NCBI RefSeq assembly: GCF_004341085.1
Contig: NZ_SLXW01000001.1
Location: 620,001-684,000 of the forward strand
Origin: Sphingomonas sp. PP-CE-1G-424
GTDB lineage: Bacteria; Pseudomonadota; Alphaproteobacteria; Sphingomonadales; Sphingomonadaceae
Direction: 5' to 3'
Length of the DNA stretch: 64,000 nucleotides
Position 1 is the stretch's first letter; the number at the start of each line of letters is the position of its first letter. This document shows, piece after piece, positions 1 to 7,333 of the stretch. The position numbers and the translations under genes were made by a program. Under the pieces are notes generated by a model, which ran no database searches, was not told where the DNA came from, and worked only from the letters and a program-made list of their open reading frames with translations.

Positions 1-296
1 GGGCCAAGCTGCTATTGCTCGACGAGGCGTTCGGTGCGCTCGATCCGGTCACGCGCGATGCGCTGGGGACGCGAATTCGCGAGTTGCACGACCGGCTCGG
101 GCTGACGACGATCCTGGTGACTCACGACATGGCGGAGGCGCTGTTGCTCGCGGACCGCGTATTGGTGATGAAGGCCGGGCGGATCGTCGCCGACGCGACC
201 CCGCGCGAGCTGGTGTCGGGCAAGGGTGGCGACGACGCGCAGGCGCTGGTGCAGGTGCCTCGCGCGCAGGCCGAACGCTTGCAGGCGCTGGCATGA
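1..296 (+). CDS. ABC transporter ATP-binding protein, C-terminal part (OpuCA/betaine type)
   Basis: Partial gene running in from the left edge; the reading frame is open from base 3 and 97 residues are visible. It would hydrolyse ATP to drive the transporter whose membrane part is the next gene. The visible part has the Walker B segment (LLLLDEAFGALD), the D-loop and the H-loop histidine (TILVTHDMAEALLLADRV), followed by the GRIVADATPREL tail typical of ATPases that serve glycine-betaine/choline/osmoprotectant importers. Walker A and the signature motif lie outside the window. The stop codon is 13 bases before the GTG of the permease fusion, so the two are one operon. Substrate cannot be read from this part. 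Confidence 0.9.
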   Translation, partial: AKLLLLDEAFGALDPVTRDALGTRIRELHDRLGLTTILVTHDMAEALLLADRVLVMKAGRIVADATPRELVSGKGGDDAQALVQVPRAQAERLQALA

Positions 297-309
297 ACGG
301 GGGCGTCGC

Positions 310-1848
310 GTGAGCGCGTTTCTCGATGCGCTCGGCCGCGTGCCGCCGCTGCTCGCCGCGCATGTCCTGCTGTCGGCGTCGGCGCTGCTGCTGGGGATCG
401 CGATCAGCTTGCCGCTGGGGATCTGGTCGGCGCGCAACGCCAATGTCGCGCGCGCGTCGCTCGGGTTTGCGAGCCTCGTGCAGACCATCCCGAGCCTCGC
501 CCTGCTCGCGCTGTTCTACCCGCTGTTGCTGAGCCTGTCCGCGCTCGTCGGCGGCGGCATTCCCGCACTCGGCTTCCTGCCATCGCTGATCGCGTTGACG
601 CTGTATGCGTTGCTGCCGATCCTGCGCAACGCGGTCGCGGGGCTGCACGGGCTCGATCCGGCGGTGATCCAGGCCGCGGATGCGGTCGGGATGACGCCCG
701 CGCAGAAACTGCGGCTGGTCGAGGCGCCGCTGGTCGCACCGGTCCTGATCGCCGGAATCCGCACCGCGGCGGTGTGGACGATCGGCGCCGCGACGCTGTC
801 GACGACGGTCGGCCAGCCAAGCCTTGGCGACATGATCTTCGCGGGGTTGCAGACGCAGAACTGGGCGCTGGTGCTCGCTGGCTGCGTGTCCGCGGCGGCG
901 CTGGCGCTGGCGGTCGATGCGCTGATCGGCGGGATCGAATACGGCATCCGCGCGCGGCGGCGCTGGCTGTGGATCGCGTGCACCGCGGTGCTGGTCGCGG
1001 GGACCGCGGTGGCGACCGCACCGCTGTGGCCGCGGGGCGGCGGCGACAGGACGGTGGTGGTCGGTGCGAAGAATTTCTCCGAGCAATATATCCTCGCGCG
1101 GCTGATCGGCGATCGGCTCGAGCATGCGGGATACACCGTCGAGTATCGCGACGGGCTGGGCTCGGCGGTGGTGTTCGGGGCGCTCTCGACCGGGGATATC
1201 GATGTGTATGTCGATTACGCCGGGACGATCTGGGCGAACGAGATGAAGCGGCACGACGTGCCCGAGCGTCGTCCGATGGTCGCGGCGATCGGGGCCTGGG
1301 CCAAGCGCGAGCATGGGGTCGGCCTGGTCGGGTCGCTCGGGTTCGAGAATGCCTATGCGTTCGCGATGAAGTCGGATGCGGCCAAGGCCAAGGGCGTCGC
1401 CAGCCTCGACGATCTGGTCAAGGCGGCGCCGACGATGACGCTGGGCAGCGACCTGGAGTTTCTCGAGCGGCCCGAATGGGCGACGGTAAAGCGCGCCTAT
1501 CCGCTGCGGTTCGCCAAGACGACGCCGTACAGCCCGACCTTCATGTACCGCGCGCTGGAAAGCGGGAATGTCGACGTGATCTCGGCGTTCTCGTCCGATG
1601 GGCGGATCGCGGCGGATCGGCTGACCGTGCTGAGCGATCCGCGGCACGCGATTCCCGGCTACGACGCGATCCTGATGGTGGCGCCGAAGCGGGCTGGCGA
1701 TGCGAAGTTCCTCGCCGCGCTGACGCCGCTGGTCGGGCGGATTCCGGTCGAAGCGATGCGGACGGCGAATTATCAGGTCGACCGCGATGCGGACAAGCAG
1801 ACGCCCGAGGCCGCGGCGCGGTGGCTGGCGGCGAAGGTGGGGCTCTGA
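310..1848 (+). CDS. ABC transporter permease fused to substrate-binding protein (osmoprotectant/choline type)
   Basis: A 512-residue fusion. Residues about 1-210 are the permease, with several hydrophobic helices and an EAA-like loop (AADAVGMTPAQKLRLVEAPL). A further membrane helix at about 220-240 (LWIACTAVLVAGTAVATA) tethers an OpuAC-like binding domain (VVVGAKNFSEQYILARLIGD) outside the cytoplasmic membrane. This arrangement is known in OpuC-like importers and in EgtU-type ergothioneine transporters. The GTG at 310 is chosen because an ATG at 293 opens only a six-codon frame and the longer frame reads into the upstream ATPase. It is co-transcribed with the ATPase. Ligand is an inference: quaternary amines are likeliest, ergothioneine possible. 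Confidence 0.88.
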   Translation: MSAFLDALGRVPPLLAAHVLLSASALLLGIAISLPLGIWSARNANVARASLGFASLVQTIPSLALLALFYPLLLSLSALVGGGIPALGFLPSLIALTLYALLPILRNAVAGLHGLDPAVIQAADAVGMTPAQKLRLVEAPLVAPVLIAGIRTAAVWTIGAATLSTTVGQPSLGDMIFAGLQTQNWALVLAGCVSAAALALAVDALIGGIEYGIRARRRWLWIACTAVLVAGTAVATAPLWPRGGGDRTVVVGAKNFSEQYILARLIGDRLEHAGYTVEYRDGLGSAVVFGALSTGDIDVYVDYAGTIWANEMKRHDVPERRPMVAAIGAWAKREHGVGLVGSLGFENAYAFAMKSDAAKAKGVASLDDLVKAAPTMTLGSDLEFLERPEWATVKRAYPLRFAKTTPYSPTFMYRALESGNVDVISAFSSDGRIAADRLTVLSDPRHAIPGYDAILMVAPKRAGDAKFLAALTPLVGRIPVEAMRTANYQVDRDADKQTPEAAARWLAAKVGL

Positions 1849-1849
1849 T

Positions 1850-2000
1850 CTCCCTCGCCCCTCCGGGGAGAGGGAAGGAGGAGCGCTTGCGACGGGAGGG
1901 AGAGGGGCGGTTGGGACGCGCGTCGTGAGCCTCACGCCCCTCACCCTCCCACGCGCAAGCGCGCGCGAGCCCCTCCCTCTCCCCGTAGGGGCGAGGGAGG
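1850..2000. repeat. Nested palindromic repeat between convergent genes
   Basis: Outer arms near 1850-1875 (CTCCCTCGCCCCTCCGGGGA) and 1971-2000 (TCCCCGTAGGGGCGAGGGAG) are inverted copies. Inner arms (GGGAGGGAGAGGGGCG and CGCCCCTCACCCTCCC) are also inverted. The element fills the whole gap between the permease fusion and the convergent TonB receptor. Its architecture of outer plus inner arms resembles the elements at 15094-15216 and 33881-34004, with a different sequence. It could form a long hairpin and may stop transcription from both sides. Confidence 0.75.
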
Positions 2001-2001
2001 C

Positions 2002-4728
2002 TTAGAAGAACAGCTTGCGGATGCTGAGCCTGACCGTGCGGCCTAGCGGATCGAGGTAGTCCGGCTGATAGCTGTTCGGCGTCGCGCCGGTCGCGTCGGT
2101 GACGCGCTGGCGGGTGTTGAGGATATTGGTGACCGCAAGGCTTACGCGCATGCCGCGCAGCCACGGATGCACCTTCACCCATTCGAGACGCTGGCCGAGA
2201 TCCGCGAACAGCCGTGCGTTGGCGGTCGCAAGGCCGCCGAAGTTGAGCGTCTCGGGTGCGGTCAGCGTGCCGCCGTTGACGCGCGTGCCGCTCGCATATT
2301 GCGCCGACAGCCGGACGCCGACGCCGTTGTTGCTGTAGCCGGCCTGCGCCTCGAGTTCGTGGCGCGACTGGCCGCCGCTGCTGCCGATCGCATCGCCGTT
2401 GAGCAGGTTCAGGCTCGGGCCGCCATCGGCGACCAGCACCCGGTCGGTGAAATGCCAGGTGTGGTACAACGCGAATTGCAGTCGCCCGCCCGCCTGCCCG
2501 CGCCCGCCGCCACCGAAACGGCCGCCTCCACCACCAGGCCCGCCACCACCAGGACCGCCGCCACCGCCAGGCCCGCCACGGCCACCTTCGCGGGGTCCGG
2601 CGCCGCGCGTGCCGTCGCCGCCCGCGCCATCGGGTCGACGAAAGCCGCCGGGGGGTTGCAGACCCTCGAACGGATTGGGGCCGGTGCCGGCACGGTACGC
2701 CTCCAGCTCCCTCTGGATCTTCGATTTGAGCGGCGCGGAGAAATTGATTCCCCAGCGCAATTCGGAGCGTTCGCTGCGCGCGAAATTGATCGGACGACTA
2801 TCGACCTGAAGCAGATTGCCGCTCGCATCGCGGGTAAAGCGATCGGGGAACGCCGCCTCGATCGATGCGGTCGCGCTCGGGAACGCGGCGATCGGATTAT
2901 CGACGCGGCTCGAGACATAGTTCGCGGTGAAGGTGAGGTCCTTCTTGCTCCACGGCTTGAGCGTCAGGCCAAGCTTGCGGACGTGGTTGTTGTCCGAGAC
3001 CAGCGCCGGATTGCCGCCGCTGATCGTCGTGACCGTCGCGGTGGTGCCGCGGACGTAATCGAAGATGCGGACGTTGGGCGTCGTGATCGACGGATTGCCG
3101 AGTTGCTGCGCGGTCGGTGCCTCGTCGGTATCGGTGACCGAGGCGATCAGCCGCACGCCATCGATCGGCGACCAGTTCGCGCCATAGCCGAGCGTCGTCA
3201 GCGTCCCGAGGTCCGACAGATGGTCCTCCGCCAGATTGAAGTTCGCCGACAACGTCCCGAGGAACGGCAGCACATCCTTGCCGCGGCTCGAGATCGGCAC
3301 GTCGATATTGACCTGGCCGTCGACGGTATCGCGCGACACCTGCCCGCGCTGCGCCAGGCCGGCGCGGTAGGAGCGGCTGTCGAAGTCCGCGGTCTGGCCG
3401 CCGAGCTTGATCGTCGTCGAGACGGCCCCCGCGGGCAGGTTGAACACCGTGCCGTTGAGCACCGCGTCGATCTCGCCGGTGTTCTGCGTCGCATAGGCAC
3501 GATTGCCGGGCGCGGCGCCGATATCGCTCGCCGACAGCCGGGCGAACGGGTTGGCAGTCGGATCGCCCGCGTTCAGTCGCGCCTGGAATGCGCTCGAATC
3601 GACGCCCGTATCGGTGAAGGTCTGCGTATCGCTGCGATCGTAATTGCCCGTGACGTTCCAGCGCCACGTACCGAGATCGCCGTTGAGCGTGGTGCCGAGA
3701 TGCGCCGCGATCGACGAGACGCGCTGCGCGAGCGGCAGGAAACCCGCGTCGTCGAGCGCACGATTGACGACCGTTCCGTCGGCGAGCGTCAGTTTCGCGA
3801 TCGGGAGGCCGTTGAGGCTGCGGCTGTCGGTCGATTCGAGCCGCGCGTTGATCGTCGCACCGACATTGCCGAAGATGTTGCGCGCATAGACGCTGTTCGC
3901 GGTGAAGGTGTTCGTCGCGCCTTGCAGCGTGCGGTAGGGGGTCGGGTCGACGACCGCGCCATTGGCACCTACCGCGGTGCTGCCGGTGCCGGTCGAGGTC
4001 GGGACGATGTCGCGCTCGGCTTCGGTCAGGGCCGAGGACGAGGTGTATTCGGCGTGCAGATTGACCCGGCGATCGCGCGCGATGCTGAGCAGGTCGAGCT
4101 TGCCGTCGGGCGAGTTGCTGCCCCCCTCGGTCGGCATCGTGTCGACGCCCTCGACTGTGACCGCGCGGAAGCGACGGCGCAGGACGAAGTTCACCACCTT
4201 CTGATCGGCGCGATAGCCGTATTTGAGCGCGACTTCCTCGGGCAGGATCTCGACGCGCTGGATCGCCTCGGTCGGGATGTCGCGGATCTCGGAGAAGCTC
4301 GAGATGCGGCGGCCGTTTAGCAGCACCACCGGCGCACCGCCGCTGCCGCGTCCGCTGATCGTCTGCGGGCTGAGTTCGCTCAACAGGTCGGAGATCGAGC
4401 TGACGCCGTAGGAGCGGATTTCGGACTGGCCGATCGTCTGGTCGGGCGGAATATCGCCGATCACCGACCCGCGTGGCTTGCGCGATCCGGTGACGACGAT
4501 CTCTTCCGAATCGGCCGCCTCGTCCTGTTCCGCCGCCTGCGCCTCGGCAGCAGCAGGCGCCGGCGCTGGCGCAACAGATTGAGGCGCAACAGATTGTGGC
4601 GGAGCAGACTGTGCAGCGGTCGGCGCCGCAGCCGTTGACGTCGATGCGGGCGCGTCAGGCGCAGGCACCTGTTGCGCCATCGCCAGCGTGGGCATGCTCG
4701 TCGCCAGCATCAGACCCAGAATACGCAT
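2002..4728 (-). CDS. TonB-dependent outer-membrane receptor
   Basis: A 908-residue outer-membrane receptor for active uptake driven by TonB/ExbBD. The start at 4728 gives a signal peptide (MRILGLMLATSMPTLAMAQ); frame-open codons further upstream would place residues ahead of it. An Ala/Pro/Gln-rich linker (about 20-90) precedes a TonB-box-like EEIVVTGSR, then a plug domain (VVLLNGRRISSFSEIRDIP, and VEILPEEVALKYGYRADQKV). The barrel follows and ends in a terminal Phe (LSIRKLFF). An unusual Gly/Pro/Arg-rich stretch (about residues 690-745) interrupts the barrel. The gene lies 75 bp downstream of an MFS sugar-porter gene on the same strand, which suggests uptake of the same nutrient. Substrate unknown. 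Confidence 0.92.
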   Translation of the reverse strand: MRILGLMLATSMPTLAMAQQVPAPDAPASTSTAAAPTAAQSAPPQSVAPQSVAPAPAPAAAEAQAAEQDEAADSEEIVVTGSRKPRGSVIGDIPPDQTIGQSEIRSYGVSSISDLLSELSPQTISGRGSGGAPVVLLNGRRISSFSEIRDIPTEAIQRVEILPEEVALKYGYRADQKVVNFVLRRRFRAVTVEGVDTMPTEGGSNSPDGKLDLLSIARDRRVNLHAEYTSSSALTEAERDIVPTSTGTGSTAVGANGAVVDPTPYRTLQGATNTFTANSVYARNIFGNVGATINARLESTDSRSLNGLPIAKLTLADGTVVNRALDDAGFLPLAQRVSSIAAHLGTTLNGDLGTWRWNVTGNYDRSDTQTFTDTGVDSSAFQARLNAGDPTANPFARLSASDIGAAPGNRAYATQNTGEIDAVLNGTVFNLPAGAVSTTIKLGGQTADFDSRSYRAGLAQRGQVSRDTVDGQVNIDVPISSRGKDVLPFLGTLSANFNLAEDHLSDLGTLTTLGYGANWSPIDGVRLIASVTDTDEAPTAQQLGNPSITTPNVRIFDYVRGTTATVTTISGGNPALVSDNNHVRKLGLTLKPWSKKDLTFTANYVSSRVDNPIAAFPSATASIEAAFPDRFTRDASGNLLQVDSRPINFARSERSELRWGINFSAPLKSKIQRELEAYRAGTGPNPFEGLQPPGGFRRPDGAGGDGTRGAGPREGGRGGPGGGGGPGGGGPGGGGGRFGGGGRGQAGGRLQFALYHTWHFTDRVLVADGGPSLNLLNGDAIGSSGGQSRHELEAQAGYSNNGVGVRLSAQYASGTRVNGGTLTAPETLNFGGLATANARLFADLGQRLEWVKVHPWLRGMRVSLAVTNILNTRQRVTDATGATPNSYQPDYLDPLGRTVRLSIRKLFF

Positions 4729-4803
4729 ACCCGTCACACCCCTTCGACCACCAACTGGCCGCGTGCTGTGCCTAGCCGCCAATTGTCGCAGGATTGTGCC
4801 GGG

Positions 4804-6150
4804 TCAGCGCGCCATGTGCGCGTCCATGTCTTCGAGCGCGACGCCCTTGGTCTCGGGAAAATAGAGCAGCACCGTGACGAACTGCACCGCCATCATCGCC
4901 GCGAACACCAGGAACGGCACGCCCGCCGACCATGCCCCGGCGATCGGGAAGGCCTGCGCGATCACCGCGTTCCAGCCCCAATGGCTCGACGAGCCGATGC
5001 TCGACCCGCGTGCACGGACGTTCTGCGGGAACACCTCGGAGATATAGACCCAGATCACCGCCCCCGAGCCGGGTGCGAAGAACATGATGAACACGATCAG
5101 CGACGGCAACAGCAGCCAGCTCGGCAGCACGCCGAGCAGCGCCAGCCCGCCGACCGTCAACGCCGCGGTCATCCCGGCCGAGCCCCAGAGCAGCAGCGTG
5201 CGGCGGCCGATCCGGTCGATCAGCAGCATCCCGAGCAGCGTGAACACCATGTTGGCGACCCCGATCATCACCGCCTGGAGATCGGGCGAAAGGCTGCCGC
5301 CCGACGCCTTGAAGATGTCGTTGAGGTAATAGAGGAACGCGTTGATGCCGCTGAACTGGTTGAACATCGCCACCAGGAAGGCGAGCGTGATCGGCTTGCG
5401 GTGCCGCGTCCACGACAGGTGCCCGTCGCCCTTCGGCGCATCGAGTTCGGCCTTGGCGACATCCGGACTCATGCCGATCGTCGCGAGCACGTCCTTCGCC
5501 TCAGCATCGCGCCCCTTGGTCAGCAGCCAGCGCGGCGAGTTGGGAATGCGGAACAGCAGCGCGAAGAACACCAGCGACGGCAGCGCAACGATCCCGAGCT
5601 TCCACCGCCATTCGGTATCGCCGAGATCGAGCGCACCGATCACCGCGTTCGAGACATAGGCGAGCAGGATGCCGAGGATCACCGCGAACTGGAACCCGCC
5701 GACCATCTTTCCGCGCTGCGCAGGCGGTGCGAGCTCGGCGATATAGGCGGGTGCCAGCACCGACGACCCGCCGATCGCGATGCCGATGACGAAGCGGAAG
5801 CCGATGAAGCTGTACCAGTTCCACGCCAGCGCACAGCCGAGGGCTGTGACGATGTAGAGGAAGGCTAGCATCCGCAGCACGTTGCGACTGCCGTAGCGAT
5901 CGCCGAGCGTGCCGACGAACATCGCGCCGATCAGCGTTCCCCACAGCGCCGACGACACGGTGAAACCCAGCCACGCTTCGCTCAACGCGAACTTGGCCTT
6001 CAGCGCGCCAGTGACGCCGGCGATAACCGCGGTGTCGAACCCGAACAACAGCCCGGCGAGCGCGGCGGTGGCGACGCTGGCGATCAGGACGGTATGCGGC
6101 GAGGATGGGGTGGAGGCGCTCGTGTGCGGCGGTCGGGTCGTTGGCGTCAT
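4804..6150 (-). CDS. MFS transporter, sugar porter family
   Basis: A 448-residue inner-membrane symporter of the major facilitator superfamily. Sugar-porter hallmarks are visible: FGFDTAVIAGVTGALK in helix 1, GDRYGSRNVLR in the loop after helix 2, a second-half motif (IDRIGRRTLLLWGSAG) and the C-terminal PETKG. The start at 6150 (TPTTRPP...) is preferred because a GGGGA sequence precedes it and the 29 extra residues upstream look non-native. It is the first gene of a minus-strand pair with the TonB receptor, implying that the receptor brings a sugar or sugar-like compound across the outer membrane and this porter across the inner one. The specific sugar cannot be read. Confidence 0.92.
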   Translation of the reverse strand: MTPTTRPPHTSASTPSSPHTVLIASVATAALAGLLFGFDTAVIAGVTGALKAKFALSEAWLGFTVSSALWGTLIGAMFVGTLGDRYGSRNVLRMLAFLYIVTALGCALAWNWYSFIGFRFVIGIAIGGSSVLAPAYIAELAPPAQRGKMVGGFQFAVILGILLAYVSNAVIGALDLGDTEWRWKLGIVALPSLVFFALLFRIPNSPRWLLTKGRDAEAKDVLATIGMSPDVAKAELDAPKGDGHLSWTRHRKPITLAFLVAMFNQFSGINAFLYYLNDIFKASGGSLSPDLQAVMIGVANMVFTLLGMLLIDRIGRRTLLLWGSAGMTAALTVGGLALLGVLPSWLLLPSLIVFIMFFAPGSGAVIWVYISEVFPQNVRARGSSIGSSSHWGWNAVIAQAFPIAGAWSAGVPFLVFAAMMAVQFVTVLLYFPETKGVALEDMDAHMAR

Positions 6151-6295
6151 GATCCCCGTGTCGAACACTTCGCCGATCGCGGCAAGGCCGATGCATGCCG
6201 TTTCGGCACGCGAAAACACCCGATTCAGGTTCTTCAAAACGCATTAACGAATGCCGGCCTAGCCCCGTCGCGTAACTAGCGGAAAGGGCGCGACA

Positions 6296-7333
6296 TTGAG
6301 GACCGGGTTCACCAGATTGCTGATCGCCACGGCGGCGTTCGCGATGCCGTCGTCGGCATGGGCAGCCTGCACGGTCGCCGATCCCGCCTCGACCGCGCTC
6401 GGCACCTTTTCGCCCAACGCGCTGCTCGGCGGCGCGCCACCCTATGTACCGGTACTGGGAGGGTTCGACTGCCCCGCCACGGCGATCTCGCTGCTGTCCG
6501 GTAACTACCTGCGCGCGACGGTCACGAGCGCGGACGGGTTCAAGCTGACCTCGACCAACCCCCTGAATACGGTCACCGCGAAATACGTCATCGCCGCGGA
6601 TGGCGCGGGCGCGAACCCGTTCACCGCGGGAACCCCGTTCGTCTATATGAACGGTACGCTCGTCAACCTGCTCGGGCTGCTCGGCGGAACGGCGCGCAAC
6701 GTGAAGGTCTATGTCCGTCCATCGTCCGCCGCCGCGGTCGCGCCGGGCACCTACAAGGGCAATTTCAAGATCGCCTGGGAATGGCGCTTCTGCGATCTGC
6801 TTGGCGCGCTAGGTCTCTGTGTCGGCACTCTCGACGCCAATCCCACGACGATTCCCGTTGCCAACGTCGCGGTGACGATGATCGTTACGGCCAAGCCGTT
6901 CACCGTGTCGATCGTGACGCACACGACATGGGATCCCCAATCGACGACCGGTAACCCGCGCGCGATCCCAGGCAGCAAACAGCGTACGACGATCACGCTC
7001 ACCAACCCCGATATCATCGCAATCGACGCCAATTCGCTCAACATCGTCCTGCCGACGCCGAACCGCGGCGCCGTAGCGCTCGACGGCGACGGCACCGCGT
7101 CGCCCACTTTCGTCAAGACTGCCGAGGGATCGCCCGCCTCGTCGCTCGCCGTCACCTATAGCACGCCTGCGAGCACCAGCGACGATGTCGATTTCTCGGA
7201 GAACGGCGGCACCAGCTGGACCTACGATCCGACCACGACGCCAAAGGCAGTCACCAACGTCCGCGTTCGCCCACGCGGGACGATGGCGGCGGGATCGAGC
7301 TTCAGCGTGTCGTTGCCCTACGTCCTGTTCTGA
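6296..7333 (+). CDS. Secreted two-domain protein (SCPU-like N-terminus, DUF11-like C-terminus)
   Basis: A 345-residue exported protein of unknown function. The TTG start at 6296 follows a GGAAAGGG ribosome-binding site and gives a clear signal peptide ending ...SSAWA before ACTVADP. Residues about 25-200 form a cysteine-containing beta-rich domain (GTYKGNFKIAWEWRFC) that loosely resembles spore coat U/fimbrial domains. Residues about 215-345 resemble DUF11-type repeats (AIPGSKQRTTITLTNPD, ENGGTSWTYDPTTTPKAVTN and a final SVSLPYVLF). It is divergent from the MFS gene, and its 3' end overlaps the convergent mechanosensitive channel gene by 16 bp. It could be a surface or pilus-associated protein. 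The domain assignments are by eye and tentative. Confidence 0.75.
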   Translation: MRTGFTRLLIATAAFAMPSSAWAACTVADPASTALGTFSPNALLGGAPPYVPVLGGFDCPATAISLLSGNYLRATVTSADGFKLTSTNPLNTVTAKYVIAADGAGANPFTAGTPFVYMNGTLVNLLGLLGGTARNVKVYVRPSSAAAVAPGTYKGNFKIAWEWRFCDLLGALGLCVGTLDANPTTIPVANVAVTMIVTAKPFTVSIVTHTTWDPQSTTGNPRAIPGSKQRTTITLTNPDIIAIDANSLNIVLPTPNRGAVALDGDGTASPTFVKTAEGSPASSLAVTYSTPASTSDDVDFSENGGTSWTYDPTTTPKAVTNVRVRPRGTMAAGSSFSVSLPYVLF

